Notes: generated by a model from the sequence alone, not told the origin. 64,000 nt of DNA from Candidatus Scalindua sediminis (GCA_008636105.1 VSDH01000005.1:62001-126000); one strand, 5' to 3'. Counted from the first letter of the stretch, positions 54,505-62,910 are shown. Made by a program: numbers and translations.

Positions 54505-55656
54505 ATGACTCTTTGTGATACATCAAATGATATAAAAAAGGAACAATCAGCTCGATTATCCAAAAACTATTCCATACATAAATATATATTGGCAGTTATA
54601 GGTATGGCCGTTGCACTTATATATTTAGTGTTTATGGCCGTATTTGGTTCCAATATTTTAAAATACTTCCTTTTATTAATAACAACAAATCAGTACATTT
54701 TAATAACACTTTATGTTTTCGTTTTTACGATTATTTTTGACTTGATAACTATTCCTCTGAGCTTTTATGGAGGTTTTATTCTTGAACACATTTTTAAACT
54801 ATCTAACCAGACATTATTTGGATGGGTTAAAGACGAGCTAAAGAAGTTTTTTATATCGCTTGTATTAATTATTTTTTTAGTACAAATAATATACATATTT
54901 CTTAGAAACTTTCCAAACTCATGGTGGGTATTTACTACTATCTTCTGGATATTCTTTTCAATAATTATGGCAAAGCTTGCTCCTGTCCTTATATTTCCTT
55001 TGTTTTACAAGAGTGTACCCATAGATAAAGAAGATATTAAGGAAGGCCTTTTATCTCTTGCTGAAGGTACAGGCATTAATATTGAAGGGGTTTATAAGAT
55101 AAACTTGAGTAAAAATACAAAGAAGGCAAATGCCGCACTTGCTGGTCTTGGTAGTACAAGGAGGGTTCTTCTGAGTGACACACTTATAGATTCATTTTCA
55201 TTGGCTGAGATAAAATCCGTATTTGCCCATGAATTAGGCCATCATGTTTACCATCATATACGTAAGCTGTTAATTATTGGCAGTATATCAGGCTTTGCGG
55301 GATTTGCCCTATGTCATTATGTATTGACAAAGGCGATAACAATTTTAGGATACCAATATATACATGACATTGCAGCATTTCCCATTTTATGCCTGGTACT
55401 AGGCGCATTTGGTTTTATTATTATGCCGATTCAGAATGCCTATAGCAGGAGGTTGGAAAGGGAATGCGATAGATATGCTATTAAGAAGACTAACAACCCT
55501 GAGGCATTTATCTCTACAATGGATAAACTGGCAGAGCAAAATTTAGCAGACAGGAATCCAAATAGGCTTATCGAGTTACTCTTTTACGATCATCCACCCA
55601 TATCCAAAAGAATAGAGATGGCAAGGAAAGAAATTTGTGTTGAACCAGAGAAGTAA
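54505..55656 (+). CDS. M48 family metalloprotease, Ste24/CAAX-protease-like
   Basis: A 383-residue membrane protease with seven or so membrane segments. The HExxH zinc motif is in VFAHELGHHVYHHI (about residue 246), with the third ligand E in RRLERECDRYAIKKT. Topology matches Ste24/HtpX relatives: four N-terminal segments, a cytosolic catalytic part, then two more segments. It probably takes part in membrane-protein quality control or lipid-anchored peptide cleavage. There is no evidence for prenylated substrates. Confidence 0.87.
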   Translation: MTLCDTSNDIKKEQSARLSKNYSIHKYILAVIGMAVALIYLVFMAVFGSNILKYFLLLITTNQYILITLYVFVFTIIFDLITIPLSFYGGFILEHIFKLSNQTLFGWVKDELKKFFISLVLIIFLVQIIYIFLRNFPNSWWVFTTIFWIFFSIIMAKLAPVLIFPLFYKSVPIDKEDIKEGLLSLAEGTGINIEGVYKINLSKNTKKANAALAGLGSTRRVLLSDTLIDSFSLAEIKSVFAHELGHHVYHHIRKLLIIGSISGFAGFALCHYVLTKAITILGYQYIHDIAAFPILCLVLGAFGFIIMPIQNAYSRRLERECDRYAIKKTNNPEAFISTMDKLAEQNLADRNPNRLIELLFYDHPPISKRIEMARKEICVEPEK

Positions 55657-55677
55657 AAAGGGGATTTATAGTTTTAC

Positions 55678-55816
55678 CTAAATTAAGCGATTTTTTTATG
55701 TCGTTGCGAGGCGAAGCCGAAGCAATCTCGTTTTCCTAAGAGATTGCCACGTCCGCCGAGACGGACTCGCAATGACGGGTAGGATCATGGTTTACACATA
55801 AAATCGCTTAATTTAG
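55678..55816 (+). repeat. MITE-like element, copy 3 (perfect 17-bp ends)
   Basis: CTAAATTAAGCGATTTT (55678-55694) and its exact complement (55800-55816) bound 139 bp. Inside is the palindrome GTCGTTGCGAGGCGAAGCCG...GAGACGGACTCGCAATGAC (55700-55776), the same unit as in copy 1 (28290-28365). It lies between the Ste24-like gene and the octaheme cytochrome gene. No coding sequence; no clear target-site duplication. Confidence 0.85.
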
Positions 55817-55863
55817 ATTTTAATTTAATCCCCCTTTGAATTAACAGGATATTTTAAGACTGA

Positions 55864-57420
55864 CTATTCCTTAATGTCTCCTTCTTCCTTAATATCTCCT
55901 TCTTTTCTCTTCCATCCAAGAAGAAGGTCTGTATATTCACCATGTTTCCAGAAATCGTAAGCCTTGTGGTCGATGCCGACTTTCTTCTCCAATGTTGAAA
56001 TTCTCCTGAGTTTACTTGCTTCACCTTTGATGTCTATAAGCCATCTGTCTTGTAAGAATGCACCCTTACCGTATGTTGCGCCGTACCATCCAAAGTGAGC
56101 CATTGCCTTGTATATGGCATTTGTGATATATACCAGCATTTCAAATGCCTTCTTCTCTATAAAGGATACGTTAAACATCCTGCCCTCTCCACCGGGAAAC
56201 AAGCTGAAGGTGTAATGTCCAGACCAGTCAGGTGCAAGGTCCTTTGGCATTGGGTCGAGAAGTCCATCATTGTAAAGTTCTACAATTATCTTCATAGCTT
56301 CACGCCATTTTACAAAAGCTAGCTTTATTGCTTCATCAGCAGCTTCTAACTGATCTCTGGCGAACCTTGGTGAGTGACATCCGGAACAGGTCTTTATCCA
56401 TGCATCGCGAGTGGCTTTATATTTAGGAGCACCCCTGTCAACAAGATGTACACCCATCCCTGTGTGGATGGTCGAAAAGCTTTGTTGATTGTGATCACCG
56501 CCTTGCATGTGGCAGTATGCACATGTGGGTGTCTGGTAGTTTTCGGGTCTCATGGGCTTTGTCCAATCCCACGAATATCCATTGCTTGCCCATAAAAGTC
56601 CATGATAAGATTGCATCCACATCTCATATTCATAATGGTCAAGGCCTCTATGACAGACTGCGCACCCGGCGGGTTTCCTTGCTTCGGCTTCTGAAAATCC
56701 ATGTCTTGTGTGGCATCCATCACATGTGTTTTCAGCCTTACCGTGACAGGCAGCACAAGCCGTGACTTCTTCCGCAGGCTTTTCTACCTGCCAGGAAGAT
56801 TCATTTGTACTAACATGAAATGCATGCGTATGAGAACCTGACCCACCAGCCCTGTGTCCTGCAGTTTGCTTGGGATGGCACTTGCCACATTCCTTGTATG
56901 TAGGCATTACTAACTGCATGTGATTTGAGCCATGACATGCATCACAACCAACGGTCATTTTCCAGGATGTGGCATGTTTACTTTTTTTCCACTGTGCAAC
57001 GATTCCAGGTGTCTTAATCATGTGACACAGGATACACTGGTCATTTGTAAATTCGCCTTCTACCAACTGTGTAGATTCATAGTAATGCTCAGGGTCATAC
57101 CATCTCATTATGGGTAAATACTTAAAAAGTTTTCCATACTTGCCTTCTCCCGGAAGCAGGTTTTCTGGACCGGTGTATTCTGCTGTTAATCCCATATGAT
57201 ATACATCGCCTGAATCGTCCAATCCTACCTTTAGATTAAAGATTTTAGAGGCTGCTTCCTGAAATGTTAGGTTTTTTTTGGCAGCTTTAGATGGTTCAGC
57301 CTTTTCTTCAGCCAGTACATAACCATCTTCGGAAAGGAATGATTTTGAATTAGTACGTAATATAAAAGCAATTCCAATTATTAAAACGGTATAAAATATT
57401 ATCTTTTTAATATCTTCCAT
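55864..57420 (-). CDS. Octaheme cytochrome c, hydroxylamine-oxidoreductase-like
   Basis: A 518-residue exported multiheme protein: N-terminal hydrophobic segment (6-22), then eight CxxCH heme motifs (first Cys at 129, 159, 178, 222, 233, 253, 300, 345). Spacing and the long cysteine-free helical C-terminus match the HAO family, which oxidises hydroxylamine to NO or reduces nitrogen oxides. At about 440-452 it has AHFGWYGATYGKGAF; in HAO a tyrosine in this C-terminal region can be covalently bound to the active heme. Whether one does so here needs alignment or structure. The extreme C-terminus repeats EGDIKE twice. It is the third gene of a likely operon. Confidence 0.88.
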   Translation of the reverse strand: MEDIKKIIFYTVLIIGIAFILRTNSKSFLSEDGYVLAEEKAEPSKAAKKNLTFQEAASKIFNLKVGLDDSGDVYHMGLTAEYTGPENLLPGEGKYGKLFKYLPIMRWYDPEHYYESTQLVEGEFTNDQCILCHMIKTPGIVAQWKKSKHATSWKMTVGCDACHGSNHMQLVMPTYKECGKCHPKQTAGHRAGGSGSHTHAFHVSTNESSWQVEKPAEEVTACAACHGKAENTCDGCHTRHGFSEAEARKPAGCAVCHRGLDHYEYEMWMQSYHGLLWASNGYSWDWTKPMRPENYQTPTCAYCHMQGGDHNQQSFSTIHTGMGVHLVDRGAPKYKATRDAWIKTCSGCHSPRFARDQLEAADEAIKLAFVKWREAMKIIVELYNDGLLDPMPKDLAPDWSGHYTFSLFPGGEGRMFNVSFIEKKAFEMLVYITNAIYKAMAHFGWYGATYGKGAFLQDRWLIDIKGEASKLRRISTLEKKVGIDHKAYDFWKHGEYTDLLLGWKRKEGDIKEEGDIKE

Positions 57421-57500
57421 ATGTCCTGTAACTCCTTTCTATAAATTTATTCAGTCAGAACTAACACGGCACAATGATTAGAATGACTAAAAATTCTGGT

Positions 57501-57513
57501 TTATCACCTCCTT
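57501..57513 (-). promoter_or_regulatory. Perfect Shine-Dalgarno sequence without a following start codon
   Basis: On the minus strand AAGGAGGTGATAA lies between the DUF362 stop and the cytochrome start. It is the full anti-16S match but has no ATG, GTG or TTG at the right distance that opens more than a few codons. The cytochrome gene has its own AAGGAG at 57438-57433. Confidence 0.5.
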
Positions 57514-57531
57514 TTTATTATATTTCTACAA

Positions 57532-58557
57532 CTAAATTGATACGACATCTATTAATGATGGATCATCAACCCCCAGGCCCAATTTTGCAGCGGTATTGAT
57601 ATATTTTGGTTCTCTCCCTGCCTCTTTAAGTGACGGCATATTTACTTCTTTTCTCTTATCCTCGATGATTTGAGTTCCGATACGGTCAAGAGCCACGGGA
57701 TCTGTTCCAACCAGGATTCCTCTGTAGTCCCATGCCCATTGGGGTTTGAAGGATGGGCCACCATTGTATTGAGCTTTCAATGCATCGCAGATTATTAATC
57801 TTAATTTACCCTTAATGTATGGATGAGTATTAAGGTCAGCTATATAGGGATTGCAATTTCCGTCGTGATATTTGTTGGGATTATGTATGACTCCAAAGAA
57901 GTTTTTCATCCCTATTGATGTACCTGCTAAGTCATGATCTTTCAAGACGGGTACGTTTATTATTGCTGTGCAATATGAGGAAATTATCTGACTAAAACAA
58001 CTCCCCACACTACCAATAACCTGTGGTTGAGGGTCATAACCACTTTGTGGAAGATCGTCAGTACCAAAACACTTAATACTGTTTTTGCCTTTTCTGATTT
58101 CAAATCCCGCATCCTTCAATTCTTTGTTAAATCTTTCAAATATTACTATATTGCCTTCTCTTACGCCTGCAGACTTTAAACCAGTTATAATAGCCTCAAT
58201 TAATTCAACATGTGGAGAAAATCGCTTCCCTGCTAAACAATTAACCTTTATCCCCACAATGTCATTTTCGTTGAAGAGTTTTCTCCATGCATCAGATGGT
58301 TTTTTCGTATCAGTAATTTTTTCTAATGCACTATCGATAACCTTTGTAATAAGAGAAGTGTCTGCCTTTCCATTAACGTTTATGAGTCTTTTTTCTTGTG
58401 CAAGTATTACTTTGGATTTTGAAGGTATATTTTCTCCTGTATAAGCACTCTTAAAAAGCCTGTTGTTATACAGCAAGAAAGATGAAGCGCAAATTCCTGC
58501 GCTAATGGCCGTAAGGTCTCTAAGAAATTCTCTTCTTGATTTTCTAATAGTCAGCAC
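57532..58557 (-). CDS. DUF362-family protein with Tat signal
   Basis: A 341-residue protein with a Tat signal peptide (S-R-R-E-F-L-R at residues 7-13, hydrophobic to about 30) and a DUF362 domain (about 60-330: NDIVGIKVNCLAGKR, DLAGTSIGMKNFFGVIHNP, ICDALKAQYNGG, GILVGTDPVALDRIGTQIIEDKR). DUF362 proteins often contain Fe-S clusters; the ferredoxin motif of some members is absent. Export suggests folded cofactor transport to the same compartment as the cytochrome. The gene is 66 bp after the coiled-coil gene and 112 bp before the cytochrome gene. Confidence 0.8.
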   Translation of the reverse strand: MLTIRKSRREFLRDLTAISAGICASSFLLYNNRLFKSAYTGENIPSKSKVILAQEKRLINVNGKADTSLITKVIDSALEKITDTKKPSDAWRKLFNENDIVGIKVNCLAGKRFSPHVELIEAIITGLKSAGVREGNIVIFERFNKELKDAGFEIRKGKNSIKCFGTDDLPQSGYDPQPQVIGSVGSCFSQIISSYCTAIINVPVLKDHDLAGTSIGMKNFFGVIHNPNKYHDGNCNPYIADLNTHPYIKGKLRLIICDALKAQYNGGPSFKPQWAWDYRGILVGTDPVALDRIGTQIIEDKRKEVNMPSLKEAGREPKYINTAAKLGLGVDDPSLIDVVSI

Positions 58558-58622
58558 AGTGATCTAGTTAAGATATGTGTTTAGTCTGGAATGTTTATTA
58601 TGGGGGAAACGTTTTTTAACAA

Positions 58623-59393
58623 TTATAGCCTTGTCTGTGCTTCATCAAGAGAAGTAAATATTTCAGACAAGGTGCTTTCTGCTGAAGATAACTTTTCAGC
58701 AAATTCTTTTATCAACTGGTTTAATTCAGGTTTTGCTTCTGACTGTTCTTTGGCCTGTGCAATTAAGCTATTCAACTTATCAAATCGCTCTCCAGGGTTC
58801 AAAAACAAAAACTGTGGTGATTGAAGTGTTTTTCGTATTGAATCAAGTGTATTTTGTAATCCCGATGAATCTGCTTTTGTGTGTTTGCGTGTTGATAGTT
58901 CTTCTGCAATCTCAGAATGCGGAATATCAATGGTTAATTCTCCATGAAAGCTAACATCATCTACCCTTGCGCCCCCATCAGTGGCACCTAATTGTTTTCT
59001 CAATTCCTCCACAGCCTGCCTTGCTTCAATCAAATTTTTTGTATAACCACCTTTATCCGTTTCTAAAACAGCCTTTGCTATTGTAACAATTGTTAATTCT
59101 TTCTGAAGTTCCGTAAGTTCTGATTCCATTTCTTCATTTGATTCAGTAAGTTCAGCTACCTGAACTTCGAATTCTCTATTTGCCTTATCAGCCACTCTTA
59201 ATTTTCCGATCATCTCAGGTACTTTCAATATTTCCTTTTTACCTGCCAATATTTTTTGTTCCATATGGTGGACCCTTTGTTTTTGACCTGTATATTTTCC
59301 GATGGTTGTTATGGCGAGACCAAAACATATTATACCGATGACGGCGAACAATACAGTAGTTATGGCAAATATTTTAGCATTTCCAGTAAGCAT
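58623..59393 (-). CDS. Membrane-anchored coiled-coil protein, unknown function
   Basis: A 256-residue protein: one N-terminal membrane segment (residues 8-32), a long coiled coil (about 35-135: KQRVHHMEQKILAGKKEIL, VAELTESNEEMESELTELQKEL), a short loop with IDIPHSEIAEELS, and a second helical region (about 175-256). The coiled coil faces the other side of the membrane. The first gene of the DUF362-cytochrome group and has the ribosome-binding site GGGAGGAAAAGGAG. No family was recognised; it may hold the two exported proteins at a membrane site (inference). Confidence 0.65.
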   Translation of the reverse strand: MLTGNAKIFAITTVLFAVIGIICFGLAITTIGKYTGQKQRVHHMEQKILAGKKEILKVPEMIGKLRVADKANREFEVQVAELTESNEEMESELTELQKELTIVTIAKAVLETDKGGYTKNLIEARQAVEELRKQLGATDGGARVDDVSFHGELTIDIPHSEIAEELSTRKHTKADSSGLQNTLDSIRKTLQSPQFLFLNPGERFDKLNSLIAQAKEQSEAKPELNQLIKEFAEKLSSAESTLSEIFTSLDEAQTRL

Positions 59394-59465
59394 TTTTCTC
59401 CTTTTCCTCCCAAAAAAGCTGTTAACACAGATAAGACAGACAATAGGTAGAATTGAAAACTCGAT

Positions 59466-59494
59466 TAATCTATCAAATAGTTTTTTTTATGTCA
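59466..59494 (-). promoter_or_regulatory. Promoter of the coiled-coil/DUF362/cytochrome operon
   Basis: On the minus strand: TTGACA (59494-59489), 17-bp spacer containing an A8 run, TAGATT (59471-59466), 72 bp before the ATG at 59393. Six of six and four of six consensus matches. Confidence 0.55.
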
Positions 59495-59707
59495 AGTATG
59501 AATTCTTTGCTGATAAACAAATTCACCTTTTGTGTCTTTGTGTATTTATGATTGAATCTGTCAGTAGTTATTGTTTTAATTAAGATGCATGTTTCTGGTA
59601 GCACTACTCTATTGTTATGTATACACTTACAAAAATGACGAGACAACCGCCATCCACGCAAACCAAAGTCTTACACTTTTGTGTCTTATGCTTAAATCTT
59701 AAGTTGT

Positions 59708-59713
59708 TATAAT
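59708..59713 (+). promoter_or_regulatory. -10 box directly before the CDF gene
   Basis: TATAAT at 59708-59713, with no good -35 at 16-18 bp. Transcription would start at or next to the ATG at 59720, suggesting a leaderless mRNA. Confidence 0.35.
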
Positions 59714-59719
59714 TTATTT

Positions 59720-60331
59720 ATGAATTCAAGCCTACGCAAAAAAGCACTTTTGCTGTCATACTTCACTGTAGGATATAATGTCCTAGAAGGAATAGTATCA
59801 ATTATTGCTGGATTATTGGCTGGCAGCGTAGCGCTAGTTGGATTCGGTCTGGATAGTTTCGTTGAATCCTTGTCTGGAAGTGTAATGATCTGGAGATTTA
59901 GAAAACACGGGCAAATGACAGAAGAAGAGGAGGAGAGAGTTGAATTGAAGGCAACAAGGTTAATTGCTTATACCTTCTTTATTCTTGGATTTTATGTTTT
60001 ATATGAATCTGTCAAGAAACTGTGTTTTCATGAAATCCCGTATCCAAGCCTTTTAGGAATTATCATCGCTATTGTCTCTATAATAGTAATGCCGGTTCTA
60101 TTTTATATTAAGTACCAGACAGGGAAATCAATAAATAGCAGGAGTTTGATGGCAGACTCCAAACAGACACTTGCGTGTGTATTTTTGTCTGTTGCTTTAT
60201 TAATTGGATTGGGAACTAATTATTTATATGGACTCTGGTGGGCAGACCCTATTGTTGGTTTAATTATCGTAATCTTTCTAATAAAAGAAGGTTATGCTAC
60301 CTTAAAGGAAGGGAAAATATGCAGTTGTTGA
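59720..60331 (+). CDS. Cation diffusion facilitator (CDF) transporter, membrane domain only
   Basis: A 203-residue protein with six membrane segments and the CDF signature: ALVGFGLDSFVESLSGSVMIWRF in segment 2 (metal-binding D) and SLMADSKQTLACVFLSVALLIG in segment 5. It exports Zn2+, Fe2+, Co2+ or similar ions in exchange for protons. The usual C-terminal cytosolic domain (about 80 residues) is missing; the protein ends after segment 6 with EGKICSC. A consensus-like -10 (TATAAT) ends 6 bp before the ATG, and no ribosome-binding site is present. Confidence 0.85.
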   Translation: MNSSLRKKALLLSYFTVGYNVLEGIVSIIAGLLAGSVALVGFGLDSFVESLSGSVMIWRFRKHGQMTEEEEERVELKATRLIAYTFFILGFYVLYESVKKLCFHEIPYPSLLGIIIAIVSIIVMPVLFYIKYQTGKSINSRSLMADSKQTLACVFLSVALLIGLGTNYLYGLWWADPIVGLIIVIFLIKEGYATLKEGKICSC

Positions 60332-60488
60332 CTTTCCGAACCATGAAAATAGGGGAATCTGTATGCGTATGATCGTGTTATTTATCAGTTTACTCGGAAT
60401 CTTATTTGAACACCAAGCACCAAATCCCAAATCCCTGCCCGACGGCAGACAGGGTAATTCATACCGGCCCGGCCACCAGCCCGACAAA

Positions 60489-60547
60489 GTCATTCTGGCG
60501 GGAGCCGTTCGCCTGCCCGTTCTGGTACAGGCGGGAACGGGAATCTA
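60489..60547 (+). repeat. GTCATTCTGG...GGGAATCTA palindrome
   Basis: A GC-rich unit of the dispersed family, with CTGGTACAGGCGGG also found at 25350. Preceded at 60435-60459 by CTGCCCGACGGCAGACAGGG, another small palindrome. Confidence 0.6.
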
Positions 60548-60574
60548 AAATATAATCGTTCAGATTCATTCGAA

Positions 60575-61339
60575 TTAGATACTTTGTTCCAATAATACTT
60601 TTTGGATTGCCTTACGAATAGCCTGTTCCGAGTTTGCCGTGATCTGACGATTTATGGTAATTGTTGGATAGGTTCTAATACCGCGCTCTTCAGCATGTTG
60701 TTGGTCTTTGGTGATCTGTGCATCAATATCAATTCCATCGACACATGCTCTAATTCGTTCTGGATCCATGCCGTAATGTTCCGTAAGATTAATCAACGTA
60801 TCCCAATCCCAGGGACCCTGATGATTTATTAGAGCTTCCTGAATCACACTACAATGTCCAATTAATCGCGCACATTCAGCAAGCTTGATAGCACGGCGAG
60901 CTTCTGCCGTCAATCCCGGCGTTCGTAGAACAACTCTTATCTTGTGCAATTCACTTGAAACTCTTTTGGCGAGTTTCCAAACCTTCGATATGTTTTCATT
61001 TGTGTAGTCAGCAAAGACATCGATGATGACAGGACTACTAAGATCCATAATAATCTCGGTGGGTTTTTTACCGGCTTCAAGACTCTCTAAGACGTACGTG
61101 ATCTCTGCCTTGCCAACACTGCAACCAAAACAGGCAGGGGACAGGGAACTGCCCGGTAGATACCTACCACATTGGCATGGACAATGACGGCCGGCGAGAA
61201 TTTCTTCTGCCATTTTAACGATTTCTTCTTGGTCTATTCTGGCTGATTCCGCTTCGCATTCTTGATTAAAGGATTGCGAAATCACCAGTGTCCCAAATAT
61301 TAAAGCCGCCGTTAAAAGAAACCTTAAACATGATCTCAT
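60575..61339 (-). CDS. CcmH-like cysteine domain joined to a DsbA-like fold without CxxC
   Basis: About 254 residues: signal peptide (1-22), a cysteine-rich region (C53-P-C-Q-C57 and C70-x-x-C73) with GKAEITYVLESLEAGKKPTEII, which resembles CcmH (cytochrome c maturation), then a thioredoxin fold (about 104-250). Where DsbA-like proteins have CxxC it reads D-Y-T-N-E-N (111-116), so the thiol site is absent; the fold is recognisable from RVVLRTPGL, the helical insertion with IQEALINHQG and TYPTITINRQI (the cis-proline strand). Start: ATG at 61339 is preceded by AAGGGG at 8 bp; GTG at 61348 is less likely. Probably periplasmic. Confidence 0.72.
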   Translation of the reverse strand: MRSCLRFLLTAALIFGTLVISQSFNQECEAESARIDQEEIVKMAEEILAGRHCPCQCGRYLPGSSLSPACFGCSVGKAEITYVLESLEAGKKPTEIIMDLSSPVIIDVFADYTNENISKVWKLAKRVSSELHKIRVVLRTPGLTAEARRAIKLAECARLIGHCSVIQEALINHQGPWDWDTLINLTEHYGMDPERIRACVDGIDIDAQITKDQQHAEERGIRTYPTITINRQITANSEQAIRKAIQKVLLEQSI

Positions 61340-61363
61340 AAAAATCACCCCTTCTATTTTACG

Positions 61364-61556
61364 GGTTGTCCGAAAATTGTCATTCCGGACTCGATCCGGA
61401 ATCTAATACTTATGTAAATACTTATAATTACAGATTCTGAAACCGAAGGTCCTGAATTTAGTTCAGGATCTATTCAGCCCCGCTGCTTTCTTGCTGAAAG
61501 CAAAATGCGGGGTAAAAATGACAAAAAATGGTGCTTTTGCTTATTCTCGGACAACC
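61364..61556 (+). repeat. Composite palindromic element between inverted GGTTGTCCGAAAA ends
   Basis: GGTTGTCCGAAAA (61364) and the reverse of GGTTGTCCGAGAA (61556-61544) bound 193 bp. Inside: GTCATTCCGGACTCGATCCGGAATCTA (from 61379), TCCTGAATTTAGTTCAGGATCTA and a GCCCCGCTGCTTTC...GAAAGC...GCGGGG hairpin that matches 15087-15147. It fills most of the 406-bp gap before the next gene (61746), the rest of which is AT-rich without a gene. Confidence 0.7.
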
Positions 61557-61745
61557 TGTTTTTTTCTGACTTTTAATTCTTTATTATGGATAGATAAAAC
61601 TTTAAAGGAATTCTCCCAATAAGAAAGATTTTTCTTCTAAAAAAGCTTTTATATTGTATTATACAATTGAAACATTGCAAGACCTAACCCCTATATGACA
61701 TTAAATTTTTAAATTGAAAATTAGATTCATAAAAAGGAGGTAAAT

Positions 61746-62000
61746 ATGCAAGAGAAAGAAATAGGTACGGTTACTCATTATTACGGACATCTCAGTGTTG
61801 GCATTATTGAGCTTCAGGATACCCTGAAAGTTGGTGATACCGTTCATATTAAAGGACATACTGATGATTTTACGGAAGCTGTCGAATCTATGGAGATTGA
61901 ACATGCCAGTGTCACTGAAGCTAAGGCGGGGGACGTAATAGGTATAAAGGTTACACAAAAAGTGCACCCTCACAACAAAGTTTATAAGGTTATAGCTTAG
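61746..62000 (+). CDS. Small stand-alone EF-Tu domain-2-like protein
   Basis: An 84-residue beta-barrel-like protein with GTVTHYYGHLSVGIIELQDTLKVGDTVHI and GDVIGIKVTQKV, the pattern of domain 2 of translational GTPases (EF-Tu/IF2) without GTPase motifs. Such proteins are annotated as 'translation elongation factor-like'; function not established. AAGGAGG lies 7 bp before the ATG, one of the best ribosome-binding sites in the window. Confidence 0.8.
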   Translation: MQEKEIGTVTHYYGHLSVGIIELQDTLKVGDTVHIKGHTDDFTEAVESMEIEHASVTEAKAGDVIGIKVTQKVHPHNKVYKVIA

Positions 62001-62045
62001 AAAGACGAATGGTTTCAGGAATGGATTAATCGGGGGTCGTTATAA

Positions 62046-62738
62046 CTAGTTTTTTATTTTTCCCAGGCTTTCGTCCCGGTTTTTTGTGTTCAAGAGGTTC
62101 ATGATATCCATTGGCCGCTTGAGTAGAAGCTGTGCCCCGCTTTGTTGTAATTCCTCTGCTGGACGAAAACCCCATAGCACTCCCACAGGAAACATGTTAG
62201 CAGCTATAGCCGTCTTCATATCGGTAGCAGTATCACCGAGGTAGAGAAACCCTGATGGCGGGATTTTTAATTCCTCAGCTATTTTTAGTGCACCCTCAGG
62301 GTCGGGCTTACGGGGAATTGGTTCTTGCTGCCCAAGCACCACGTCAAACGTCCAGTTCGGCAGGAGTCCGGACACGCACAGTTTTGTAAGTTCGTGCGGT
62401 TTATTGGATAGTATTGCCAGCTTAAGCCCGTGCGTAACCAACGCATCCAACATTTCCTCCACACCATCGTAAGGTTTCGTATTCACGTTCCAGTTCTGAC
62501 CATAATCTTGACGATACTCTTTTAGACAGGTACGGATGATTTCATCACTTCGCTTCTCTTCGGGCAGTGCTCTCGTAATAAGCATGGCTTCACCGTCGCC
62601 TACATAATAGCGGTAATGATTCATTTCATGCGTGGGAAATCCATTTGCTGCAAGGACTCTGTTCACGGCATTGCCCAGGTCTTCGAGTGTATCCAGCAGT
62701 GTCCCGTCAAGGTCAAAGATAGCGGCTTTGTAAGTCAT
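62046..62738 (-). CDS. gph: Phosphoglycolate phosphatase-like HAD hydrolase
   Basis: A 230-residue HAD phosphatase with motif I DLDGTLLDTLED, motif II LAILSNKPHE, the Lys motif (KPDPEGAL) and motif III YLGDTATDMKTA. The cap is alpha-helical (HAD IA). Gph-type enzymes remove phosphate from 2-phosphoglycolate, made by DNA repair or oxygenase side reactions, but related paralogues have other substrates. It converges with the EF-Tu-like gene, 45 bp apart. Confidence 0.85.
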   Translation of the reverse strand: MTYKAAIFDLDGTLLDTLEDLGNAVNRVLAANGFPTHEMNHYRYYVGDGEAMLITRALPEEKRSDEIIRTCLKEYRQDYGQNWNVNTKPYDGVEEMLDALVTHGLKLAILSNKPHELTKLCVSGLLPNWTFDVVLGQQEPIPRKPDPEGALKIAEELKIPPSGFLYLGDTATDMKTAIAANMFPVGVLWGFRPAEELQQSGAQLLLKRPMDIMNLLNTKNRDESLGKIKN

Positions 62739-62840
62739 GGTTTTCAGTATATCTTGAAATTTACTATATTCAACGTAAATTACGTGTATACAATATAAGA
62801 AAATTAATTTATGGAGGGGATAATTTTTGTTATTATAAAT

Positions 62841-62862
62841 GTGACTTGCGACAACAAGTCAC
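62841..62862 (+). repeat. Short perfect hairpin
   Basis: GTGACTTG CGACAA CAAGTCAC: 8-bp stem, 6-nt loop, followed by CCTCCCCCCCC. Too far from a gene end to be called a terminator. Confidence 0.4.
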
Positions 62863-62910
62863 CTCCCCCCCCATAGCCCCAGCATCTTGCCCGCCTATCA
62901 GGAGGCTGTG

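Noticed and set aside
55864-55905. Repeated EGDIKE at the cytochrome C-terminus as a functional repeat
   Set aside because: Only two copies at the very end; more likely a small tandem duplication without function.
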